This document shows, piece after piece, positions 37,701 to 45,197 of a stretch of 64,000 nt of DNA. The stretch covers positions 372,001 to 436,000 of the forward strand of contig NVUW01000002.1 in NCBI GenBank assembly GCA_002733205.1. The letters run 5' to 3'. Source of the stretch: Thalassobium sp. Its GTDB lineage: Bacteria; Pseudomonadota; Gammaproteobacteria; Pseudomonadales; Oceanobacteraceae. A program made the translations under genes and the position numbers. Positions within the stretch are counted from its first letter, which is position 1. Each line of letters starts with the position of its first letter. The notes beneath the pieces were generated by a model. That model made no database searches. It saw only the letters and a program-made list of their open reading frames with translations, and was not told the DNA's origin.

Positions 37701-38975
37701 TCAGAAATAAATGGTCTGGCCGGTCAGGCGCTGTAATTCAATCCACTGCTGATGCAGTGCTTCCGCTTCGTCGAGCAAACGCTTGCGGGCATTCAGCCAT
37801 TGCTGGCGGGTGTTATCCCACTGCACATAATCCAGCTGCCCGTTTTCATAGGCTTTAAGCGCCTGCTGACGACCGTTATTGAGAGTCGGCAGAATGGTTT
37901 CTGTCAGGGTATTGATAACGTGCTGGCTGTGTTCCAGTTCCATCAGCAGTGTGCGGGTTTGGATGGTCAGTTGTTGCAAATGCGCCTGTGCTGAAAGTGT
38001 CTTCTGTTGTTCACGGACATTGACCGAGCGCTGAAGAGCGGCGTGGCGCTGATTCGCGCCCAGCGGAATGCTGAACTGGGCGACCAGGGCATAGTCATCC
38101 GTATTTTCGAAACGGCGCACGCCTGCGCCAACCGACCACGGGGTTACCGCTTCTTCACTCGCAAGTTTTCCTTCCGCACTGAACAGTTCTGCTTCCGCTT
38201 TTATCTGGCTCAGTGACGGGGTTTCCTGCAATTTGTTCATGGCAGCTTCAGCTTTTGCCAACGGCAGAAATGGCAGCAGGTTTCCCGCGGCATAAAGCTG
38301 GGTTTCTGCCGCTCCCCACTGCGCAGACAATCGCAGTGACGCCGACTGCAGCCGGTGCCCGAATTCTTCCACTGCCAACTCCTGCTCTGTTAAACGGGTA
38401 CGTGCCAGTATCAGGTCGGTATTGGGGGCGCGACCGGCATTCACACGGCGCTGAATGATCGCCAGAATTTCTTTTTCGTCGGCTAACGCTTCCTGTGCCA
38501 GTTGCAGCCGCTCCTGATCGGCGAGTAACGAAATAAAGAGTGTTGATGTGTGTGCGGTTACATCGGCTAGCTGCACTCGCTGTTTTGCTGTCAGCAAGCG
38601 CTGCTGAGCCGCTGCTTGTTCTGTTCTGGCGCTGATCTGATCACCTTCTAACAGCCAGCGGGCACTCAAGGTCGTCTGCATGGCATCGGTACCTTCGTAC
38701 TGGTCAGTACCGAATGCATCTTCGACGCTCAGCTCCAGCTGAGCAGGTTGCCGGCTGCCTGCCGCTTCTATTTCGGCCTGTATGCCCTGCTGGCGATAAG
38801 ACCAGATGGCAATCTGTGGATGCCCCTTTAACGCCCGCTCGACGGCGTCAGACAGCCTCACTGTATTTTCGGCGTAAGCGCTTTCGTAGCAGGGTATGAA
38901 CAGGGTCAAGCATATTAAAAACCGATTGATGATCGGTTTTTTTGGCGCAGAAATAACGTGGTTAACAAGCTTCAT
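37701..38975 (-). CDS. czcC: CzcC-type outer-membrane factor (TolC family)
   Basis: A 424-residue TolC-family protein with signal peptide (LICLTLFIPCYESAYAEN) and long alternating helices. The start at 38975 has a GGAG ribosome-binding site, while an upstream in-frame start overlaps the M56 gene. A 25-bp palindrome, almost identical to the operator upstream of blaI, lies inside the 5' coding region at 38917-38941 and encodes KKPIINRF. The metal identity is not read directly. Confidence 0.87.
   Translation of the reverse strand: MKLVNHVISAPKKPIINRFLICLTLFIPCYESAYAENTVRLSDAVERALKGHPQIAIWSYRQQGIQAEIEAAGSRQPAQLELSVEDAFGTDQYEGTDAMQTTLSARWLLEGDQISARTEQAAAQQRLLTAKQRVQLADVTAHTSTLFISLLADQERLQLAQEALADEKEILAIIQRRVNAGRAPNTDLILARTRLTEQELAVEEFGHRLQSASLRLSAQWGAAETQLYAAGNLLPFLPLAKAEAAMNKLQETPSLSQIKAEAELFSAEGKLASEEAVTPWSVGAGVRRFENTDDYALVAQFSIPLGANQRHAALQRSVNVREQQKTLSAQAHLQQLTIQTRTLLMELEHSQHVINTLTETILPTLNNGRQQALKAYENGQLDYVQWDNTRQQWLNARKRLLDEAEALHQQWIELQRLTGQTIYF
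38917..38941. promoter_or_regulatory. Second BlaI-type operator, inside the start of czcC
   Basis: AAAAACCGA and TCGGTTTTT are perfect 9-bp arms around a 7-base spacer, exactly the arms and spacing of the site at 40364-40388. It lies 34-58 bases after the czcC start codon. Binding there would block transcription of czcCBA separately from blaI. Confidence 0.75.
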
Positions 38976-38985
38976 TTCAGCTCCG

Positions 38986-39942
38986 TTAATGGACGAGGAA
39001 AATATCAAAAAAGTGGTGTAGAGCATCAGTGGCAGAAAGCACCGCCGTGGCTGTAAGCAGAATAGCCAGTGGTAACAGGCCCAGCTTCAGAGCGGACGGA
39101 CGAGATGGGGTCAGCAGCTCGCAGACCCGTTCGCGCAGCTGTTCTGCAGCGACAAACGCCGCCTGACCAGGCTTGTTGATGCGATGGCGTAAGCGCGCGA
39201 TTTTCACCAGTGTTTCTGCGATGTCGGCGGCTTCGGCGTTGCGGGTAACCCGGCGATCGGCGAGCTGCTCGGTCACTAATGTGAAGCAGTTCAGAATGGG
39301 GGTTCGCACAAAGCCTGGCAGTGGGCAAATAAACAGCATCAGTAACCAGCGACTCAGGTTATCGAACTGGCGGATATGCGCCTGCTCATGAGCAATGATG
39401 ATTGCCTGCTGGTCTGGCGTTGTTTGATTGAGCAAACCTTGCGACAGGTAAATATCAGGGCGGAAATATCCGGCTGCCATGGCCACAACGTCGCGGGTCG
39501 GCAGAGTGCGGAAAGCGGAATTCGATGTGGTCTGTGCCTGCTCACGCAGAAGTTTCAGTTGCTGCCTTACACGCCATTGCTGATACGCAAATTGCCCCAT
39601 ACGCAACGTCAGCCATAAACCGACCGCACTCAGAAACCAGCTGTGCCAGGCGCTGATCACAAACTCATCGGCATGGTGCCAGTGAATAAGTCCCAGAGCG
39701 CCATGCACTGTGTTGTGGTCGTCTGGTAAGGCGATTCCGCCCTCAACAAACAGCAACAGAGTCATTGTCCAGGGTAAAACGGCCCAGCTTAAAATGAGCC
39801 ATTTTTGCTCCAACGGGTCAACACGGTTTTTTGCCCGGATAATCAGAGGAGCCGTTAATAACTGAAAGACAGCTGAGGCCAGTCCGAGCAATGCCGCCAT
39901 GCTCAGCAGGTTCAGAATGAAACCCCAGCTTCCGGTAATCAT
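38986..39942 (-). CDS. BlaR1/MecR1-type M56 metallopeptidase
   Basis: A 318-residue protein with several N-terminal membrane helices and the zinc-peptidase motif HEQAH in AIIIAHEQAHIRQFDN. Unlike BlaR1, no penicillin-binding sensor domain is present after it; the protein ends with a short membrane helix. It would cleave the BlaI-type repressor or a partner when the inducing signal is sensed. It overlaps blaI by 4 bp (39939-39942) and is followed by czcC. Confidence 0.85.
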   Translation of the reverse strand: MITGSWGFILNLLSMAALLGLASAVFQLLTAPLIIRAKNRVDPLEQKWLILSWAVLPWTMTLLLFVEGGIALPDDHNTVHGALGLIHWHHADEFVISAWHSWFLSAVGLWLTLRMGQFAYQQWRVRQQLKLLREQAQTTSNSAFRTLPTRDVVAMAAGYFRPDIYLSQGLLNQTTPDQQAIIIAHEQAHIRQFDNLSRWLLMLFICPLPGFVRTPILNCFTLVTEQLADRRVTRNAEAADIAETLVKIARLRHRINKPGQAAFVAAEQLRERVCELLTPSRPSALKLGLLPLAILLTATAVLSATDALHHFFDIFLVH

Positions 39943-40322
39943 GGATGTGCTTTACCTTTGCGACGATGATTCCGGATCATAGCCTCCAGGCGATCGAGCT
40001 CATCGTCGCCCAGATCGGCAGACAAGGAAACAAATGCCGCCATCAGCGACTGGCTGTCATGGCTGACAAGGTCGCTGGTGATATTACGGATCAGCTGAGC
40101 GATCAGGTCTTCCCGATCAACCCGGGTGCGGTAGACAAAGGCATGTCCTTGTTTGCTGCGGCTGAGCAGCTGCTTTTTGTACAAACGGTCCAGAGTGCTC
40201 TGAATGGTGTTCAGGGAGCTGCTGCGCCCGGCACTGAAGGCGGCATGGATCTGCTTGGCATCGGCTTCACCCGCTGACCAGAGATGGTTCAGAACCTGCT
40301 TTTCTAACTCACCGAGAATCAT
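39939..40322 (-). CDS. BlaI/MecI/CopY-family repressor
   Basis: A 127-residue winged-helix repressor (ILGELEKQVLNHLWSAGEADAKQIHAAF, SLNTIQSTLDRLYKKQLLSR) with a C-terminal dimerisation helix. ATG 40322 fits family length. It is the first gene of the metal-efflux operon and is divergent from an MFS gene. The 25-bp palindrome between them is its expected operator. BlaI repressors are normally inactivated by M56 peptidase cleavage. Confidence 0.88.
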   Translation of the reverse strand: MILGELEKQVLNHLWSAGEADAKQIHAAFSAGRSSSLNTIQSTLDRLYKKQLLSRSKQGHAFVYRTRVDREDLIAQLIRNITSDLVSHDSQSLMAAFVSLSADLGDDELDRLEAMIRNHRRKGKAHP

Positions 40323-40363
40323 AGTCTTTCCAACGTTCAGGATGAGGCATACACTGCCACAGT

Positions 40364-40388
40364 AAAAACCGACCAGCAATCGGTTTTT
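40364..40388. promoter_or_regulatory. BlaI-type operator between blaI and the MFS gene
   Basis: AAAAACCGA and TCGGTTTTT are perfect 9-bp arms around a 7-base spacer. The site lies between the divergent start codons at 40322 and 40419 and would let one repressor control both directions. Confidence 0.78.
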
Positions 40389-40418
40389 TGTCAGTCAACG
40401 TCAATCGCTGAGGTTTCC

Positions 40419-41726
40419 ATGCTGAGCATTCTCCGTCACCGGGTGTACCGCCATTTGTTTGCTGCGCAGGTTATTTCGTTGTTGGGCACAGGCCTGGCGA
40501 CGGTTGCCCTGAGTCTGATGGCGTTTGAGCTGGCGGGAGACAATGCAGGCACTGTGCTGGCAACGGCACTGACCATCAAAATGCTGGCCTATGTGTTTGT
40601 GTCACCGCTATTGGCGGCCTTGTTTCAGGGGCGCCCACGCAAACCTGTGCTAGTGCTGCTGGATATTATCCGCGCACTGACGGCGCTTTCGCTGCCGTTC
40701 CTCACCGAGGTCTGGCACATCTATGTGGTTATTTTTGTTCTGCAAAGCAGTTCCGCCGGATTTACGCCGTTATTTCAGGCGACGATTCCTGATGTACTGC
40801 CGGACGAGCGTGAATACACCAGAGCGCTGTCACTTTCCCGCATGGCATACGACATGGAAAGTCTGATCAGCCCCATGCTGGCGGCGACATTGCTGCTGAT
40901 TACCTCGTGGCATGGATTATTTTTCGGCACCATGCTGGGGTTCGTGGCGTCAGCGTTGCTGGTGCTATCCGTTACCCTCCCAAAAGCCCAGGCTTCTGCG
41001 GTGAATACCTGGACAGACAGACTTACGAAAGGTGGACGCATTTACCTGCTGACTCCACGACTGAGAGGTCTGCTGTTGTTGAGTTTTACCACCGCCCTGG
41101 GGGGCGCTATGGTGTTCGTTAACACCGTGGTTCTGGTGCAGGGGAATTTTGCCCTGAGTGGCCAGCAAACGGCATTCGCTCTGGCTGCTTTCGGCTTTGG
41201 CTCCATGCTCACAGCGCTGACACTGCCAACGCTTCTGGAAAAAATCACTGAGCGCAGAGTGATGCTGGCAGGCCTCGGCTTGATGATTGTTGCACAACTA
41301 TCCGGCACTCTTATCACAGACTATGTCACTTTGCTGATGATCTGGTTCGTGCTGGGAGCGGGTTACTCCCTGGTGCAGACCCCAACCAGTAAAGTTCTGG
41401 TTCGTTCAGCCAGTAACGCGGACAGGCCAGCGCTCTTTGCTGCACACTTTTCACTCTCCCACGCAGGCTGGATGATGGCCTATCCGTTCGCTGGCTGGTT
41501 ATTAACCGTGCTGGATGTGAATTCGGCGTTTTTAGTATTGGCCGGGCTTTCTGTTATCGGTCTGATGCTGGCGTATAAACTTTGGCCAGAGGACGAAAAT
41601 AATGCGCTATTTCACCGGCACGATGATCTTGAAGCTGGTCATGAGCATCTGGAGGCATTTGGCTATGGAAAGGAGCACAGCCATCTGTATGTTATAGATT
41701 CACTGCACTTGAAGTGGCCGAGGTAA
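40419..41726 (+). CDS. MFS exporter with histidine-rich C-terminal tail
   Basis: A 435-residue major facilitator protein with about 12 helices. Its C-terminal ~45 residues are rich in His, Glu and Asp (FHRHDDLEAGHEHLEAF, KEHSHLYVIDSLH). A His-rich tail on a single MFS protein is also seen in the nickel exporter NreB, so metal export is a fair inference. It is divergent from the BlaI-type repressor gene and shares its palindromic operator. Confidence 0.82.
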   Translation: MLSILRHRVYRHLFAAQVISLLGTGLATVALSLMAFELAGDNAGTVLATALTIKMLAYVFVSPLLAALFQGRPRKPVLVLLDIIRALTALSLPFLTEVWHIYVVIFVLQSSSAGFTPLFQATIPDVLPDEREYTRALSLSRMAYDMESLISPMLAATLLLITSWHGLFFGTMLGFVASALLVLSVTLPKAQASAVNTWTDRLTKGGRIYLLTPRLRGLLLLSFTTALGGAMVFVNTVVLVQGNFALSGQQTAFALAAFGFGSMLTALTLPTLLEKITERRVMLAGLGLMIVAQLSGTLITDYVTLLMIWFVLGAGYSLVQTPTSKVLVRSASNADRPALFAAHFSLSHAGWMMAYPFAGWLLTVLDVNSAFLVLAGLSVIGLMLAYKLWPEDENNALFHRHDDLEAGHEHLEAFGYGKEHSHLYVIDSLHLKWPR

Positions 41727-41751
41727 ATTTTGCATCGGCTTTAACGGCGTA

Positions 41752-42619
41752 GCTGAATCGCGACTAGTTCACTAGAGGTTTTTAAGCCTAATATAATTCT
41801 GCTTTTCATACCTACTGGTAACTGCATATATTGTGCCTTCTGTGGCTTGTATTATAAGCCGTCCAAATTTACCCAATATATTCCAGATTCATCAATTTAG
41901 TAAATGAGTTTGATGGTGTCTAGCAAACTGGTGGCGATTCACTTCGCGATGAACTGCCCGTTAATAAAATGACCTACTTCGATATACCCGTCAGGATGGC
42001 AGGCTTCCAAATAACCTAGCTTTGACAGTGAGGCTTGGTAGCGGACAGAGCCTGAGGCGATCGCTTCACTTAGTGCTCCTGACTTGCACTCTCGCTCATG
42101 GATCTTGAAAACTTCGTCTGGATCTACAGGTGCACATACTGCATCCTCTACACGAAGAACCGCCAGTCCTGCCTGTACGGCCAGTAGGATTTCGGGGTCA
42201 ACGTTCCTCGCAACCTTACGGCCAATATCTGCCCAGTATTCAATTTGCTCGGCTGCAGTGCGTTGCAAAGGAATACCAGCGACTGTCGCCGCATTCATAA
42301 GGCTGCTTTTCAGTCTTACCGGGGACGTGGCTTTGACCATAACTAGTCACCTATATTACGGTTCCCTTAGTTTTTCAGGGCTGCTGACATTGGGATTTTT
42401 GTACTCTCGATCTAACCACGTACTGCTCGGGTCATGCTTACCTTATCTGACACCAATCTCTACAACATGCTTGGCTATCAGACCACACTGTGTGGTGTCT
42501 GCTCAGAATGCCATGCGGTTGGTCACTTTTTCTTGAAATGACCAAGGCACTGCTTCACTAAGAAAACGATTGGAACGCCGATAATAAGTGAATCGCCACC
42601 AGTTCATTAGAAACCAGCG
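41752..42619. repeat. Three copies of a ~30-bp repeat around the ParD-like gene
   Basis: Copy A is near 41752-41779 (plus), copy B near 41911-41944 (minus), copy C near 42586-42619 (plus). B and C share the perfect 19-mer AAGTGAATCGCCACCAGTT, followed by TTGCTAGACACC or CATTAGAAACC. A reads GAATCGCGACTAGTTCACTAGAGG. A and B face each other and bound a ~190-bp segment; B and C flank the antitoxin gene. They look like terminal repeats of a small mobile unit or of decayed insertion sequences. Confidence 0.7.
41939..42340 (-). CDS. ParD-like antitoxin protein, apparently without toxin
   Basis: A 133-residue protein with a PF11903 (ParD_like) outline: VRLKSSLMNAATVAGIPLQRTAAEQIEYWADIGRKVARN. It has a longer C-terminal half (VDPDEVFKIHERECKSG, YLEACHPDGYIEVGHFINGQF) that I do not recognise. 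No toxin gene of ParE, RelE or Fic type is adjacent; the neighbours are an MFS gene and the recombinase operon. The gene is enclosed by the ~30-bp repeats. Confidence 0.6.
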   Translation of the reverse strand: MVKATSPVRLKSSLMNAATVAGIPLQRTAAEQIEYWADIGRKVARNVDPEILLAVQAGLAVLRVEDAVCAPVDPDEVFKIHERECKSGALSEAIASGSVRYQASLSKLGYLEACHPDGYIEVGHFINGQFIAK

Positions 42620-42630
42620 TTATTTCGATA

Positions 42631-43056
42631 CTACATGTCCTTTGTCATAGGGTCATCAAAAGTGGGCCTTACCGCATTATCTTTTTCGTTTAGATCGATT
42701 ACTTGGGCGGAGGGCTGTTCAACTGAGTAAAGTCCATTTTCAAGTAGTAGATTCATCGCGGCTAGGTATTTCGCATGAGAGATGTCCAGCATGTCCTGTA
42801 ACTCTCTGTTTCGTATTGCGAGCGTATCTGCTTTGTCAACTCTGGCTTTTCTTGGAGGCTTGGCTTTAGCTGATGCGGCATCTATTGCTGCGATTAGATC
42901 ATCGAAGTCGCGTCCTTTCCTGATACTACTGGCATTTTTCTTGCCAGCCTCTAATGCCACATTTCTCTTATTGATTTTTGAACCTTTCTTAACAACTGAT
43001 GGCTCATTGTTTATCAGTCTCTGGAGAGCCTTGTAGTACTCCTGGTGCTTAATCAT
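42631..43056 (-). CDS. Small accessory protein of the recombinase operon (srap-like)
   Basis: A 141-residue basic protein with a Lys-rich N-terminal half (INKRNVALEAGKKNASSIRKGRDFDDLIAAI, KARVDKADTLAIRNRELQDMLDISHAKYLAAM) that suggests DNA binding and a short coiled coil. It overlaps the upstream recombinase by 8 bp and is the last gene of the four-gene operon. By position and size it corresponds to the accessory factor (srap) of SE elements or TnpC of Tn554, by recollection only. Confidence 0.6.
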   Translation of the reverse strand: MIKHQEYYKALQRLINNEPSVVKKGSKINKRNVALEAGKKNASSIRKGRDFDDLIAAIDAASAKAKPPRKARVDKADTLAIRNRELQDMLDISHAKYLAAMNLLLENGLYSVEQPSAQVIDLNEKDNAVRPTFDDPMTKDM

Positions 43057-45196
43057 CGATGGCCTCCATCTCTATTAATTTCTGGTGGATCAGTGTGATC
43101 TCTTTGCGCGCCAAGTGGGCGGAGGGGTGTTCAGGTTCGAGGTATTCTAATTCCGTCTCCAACGTTTCTTTATATTTCTTGAGCTTGGCCCCGCGTTTAA
43201 GTCCAAGTCCATCATCGCCTCCCAAAATCGCGTCATCACAACCAGCTAGGCACGGGATAATCTCGTCTAGGCTGAATTTGTCACACATCTCGCGGGATGA
43301 GCACCCTCCAATAGCTGTTTCCCGATAGGAGATGCGCCCATCTTTGACGCGTTTTTCGATCTCTTCGATGCTGTTTAACCATGAAGGGTTATTATATTTT
43401 TCCTGTTCGAATCTGCTGCCTGATCCACCGAAAAGCTTGTCAGTGCTTTTTACGACATGGGCTTCGAATTCCTGAGCTTCCAAGAGCATCAGTTCATTTC
43501 GATAGTCTCGTATTACGTCATGTGAATCGCCGGTTTTAACTATGTTGAGAATGTTTTCAGCGAAGCTTGCATTTTCTCGGTAAAGCATTGTCATTACTTC
43601 AGATAAGTGTTTGAACTGGAACTTCAGCGAAGGCAAGGAAACCTTTCCGCTTCGTGCTGCATAGATGGCCGTCGAGCGCCGAAACTGATGATTTGAAATA
43701 TGAAAGTACTCGCCTACTTTTAGATTCAGATTCGGGTCGTTTCGCCAATCGCGGAATGCATCGAAGTTCTCTAACTCCACGATGTCGCTCTCCCTGACTC
43801 GAAGTTCATCTGATCCTCTTGAAATATATTTTAGAATGGTTTGACGATGATCATCGGTATTAATAAACGTCCTGATCTTCATTGGAAAATCGAAGCGTGC
43901 AAACAGAAAGTCGCTAGGGCTATTCATCATTTTTCCGATAGACTCACATGCCTCTACGGCGGGTATTACCTGTGAACATGTCGCCCAGGGTAATGCCGAC
44001 TCACTATAGTTGCTGTTCGTCATTTTTGAGGTGTTACTGAGCAGAATGGGGAGTTCGCCAAGGCCTGGTATATGAATGCTGTTCAGGCAGTTTTTTTTCA
44101 GTGCATCGACTTCATGTTTGCGCATTCCTGAATAACAATATATTAGAAACCTCGCAGCATCCAATACATAGCCTAAGTAGTACTTAAGACCTTTCAACGT
44201 ATATTTTAAATATTTGTAGTTTTTATAGTTTGAACCAATTGTCCACTTGTCGAATAATTCTGTTAGGCCATACTCGGCGACGGAGTCCTCCTGGCTTAAT
44301 AATGGCATATCAGTTCGTCTTGCAGATGGATAATGTTTTCTATATTCATTAAAAGCATTTTGAAGTTTTGCGTTGGTAGTTGATCCAGGTCTTTGATTGT
44401 CTTTCAGCATGGAGGGAGTGGCAAAGAATAGAGGATCGGCCTTAATTCGCTTCATAAAACCATCTAATTGCTCTTTATGCTCGTTGAAGTCGGTCACAAC
44501 TTCCGTAGATAGTGTTATCAGCGCAGAATAAATTCGTGATGGTATGAGAGGGGTTCGTTGTGCGGACGGGTCGTTTACATAGCTCGAACGCAATTGAGAC
44601 CTTACGGAAAGTATTTTTTTGAGCTGCTCATTAGGGATCAATGTTGGTAGCTCGGTTTTGAAATGCTCGTTTATATATTCGATCAGTGCTATTAAATCTC
44701 TGAGAGCTTCGGCTTTACGAAATGCTGTCTTGGAGGCGTAAAGACTTGCTGTGATTTTAGGCCCGACGAGAGGGCTTTCATGTAGTTGAGCGAGAGTCTT
44801 GTTTTCGTTCAGCGCAATGATGGATAGCCCTCTGAGAACTTCTAAAATTTTTCGGTAGGTCTGTGGTTTATTGCGTTGTCCTCCCGAATGCGTCGGCTCG
44901 TAGAGTACTGCAAACATGATACGCTTCATCTCCCCAATAATTGTATGTGCTGTCTTGCTAAGCTTGCCCTCTGGTTTTCCAAACTGGCTGGTAAAGTTAT
45001 ACTTGGTGCCCTTACTCATTAGTGAATAGGGTGATAGATCCCAGACGTTATCGCTGTAGATAGAAAGGGTTTCACCTGACAGGTTACGGCTAATGACAAA
45101 GCTGTCTGGTGGTGTTTTCGCTAGACCATCATCAGAGAATTGATCGGGCTGGGCCTCCAGTATTTCGGTGCCATCCAGGAATCGTGCTACCCACAT
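43049..45196 (-). CDS. Large tyrosine recombinase (IntB-like), catalytic residues intact
   Basis: A 715-residue tyrosine recombinase. Catalytic residues are visible: Arg359 in YSGMRKHEVD, His503-Arg506 in NHQFRRS, His530 in FKHLSEV and Tyr539 in MLYREN. A C-terminal Cys cluster (GGCSSREMCDKF, IIPCLAGC, around 43230-43315) may bind zinc. It starts 2 bp from the stop of the middle gene (TAA-T-ATG), so translation is coupled. The ~340-residue N-terminal part is much longer than in phage integrases. Confidence 0.85.
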   Translation of the reverse strand: MWVARFLDGTEILEAQPDQFSDDGLAKTPPDSFVISRNLSGETLSIYSDNVWDLSPYSLMSKGTKYNFTSQFGKPEGKLSKTAHTIIGEMKRIMFAVLYEPTHSGGQRNKPQTYRKILEVLRGLSIIALNENKTLAQLHESPLVGPKITASLYASKTAFRKAEALRDLIALIEYINEHFKTELPTLIPNEQLKKILSVRSQLRSSYVNDPSAQRTPLIPSRIYSALITLSTEVVTDFNEHKEQLDGFMKRIKADPLFFATPSMLKDNQRPGSTTNAKLQNAFNEYRKHYPSARRTDMPLLSQEDSVAEYGLTELFDKWTIGSNYKNYKYLKYTLKGLKYYLGYVLDAARFLIYCYSGMRKHEVDALKKNCLNSIHIPGLGELPILLSNTSKMTNSNYSESALPWATCSQVIPAVEACESIGKMMNSPSDFLFARFDFPMKIRTFINTDDHRQTILKYISRGSDELRVRESDIVELENFDAFRDWRNDPNLNLKVGEYFHISNHQFRRSTAIYAARSGKVSLPSLKFQFKHLSEVMTMLYRENASFAENILNIVKTGDSHDVIRDYRNELMLLEAQEFEAHVVKSTDKLFGGSGSRFEQEKYNNPSWLNSIEEIEKRVKDGRISYRETAIGGCSSREMCDKFSLDEIIPCLAGCDDAILGGDDGLGLKRGAKLKKYKETLETELEYLEPEHPSAHLARKEITLIHQKLIEMEAIDD

Positions 45197-45197
45197 A

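Noticed and set aside
41752-42619. Integron attC sites around the ParD-like gene
   Set aside because: The repeat lacks the RYYYAAC and GTTRRRY boxes and no integron integrase is in the window; a terminal repeat of a small mobile unit fits better.
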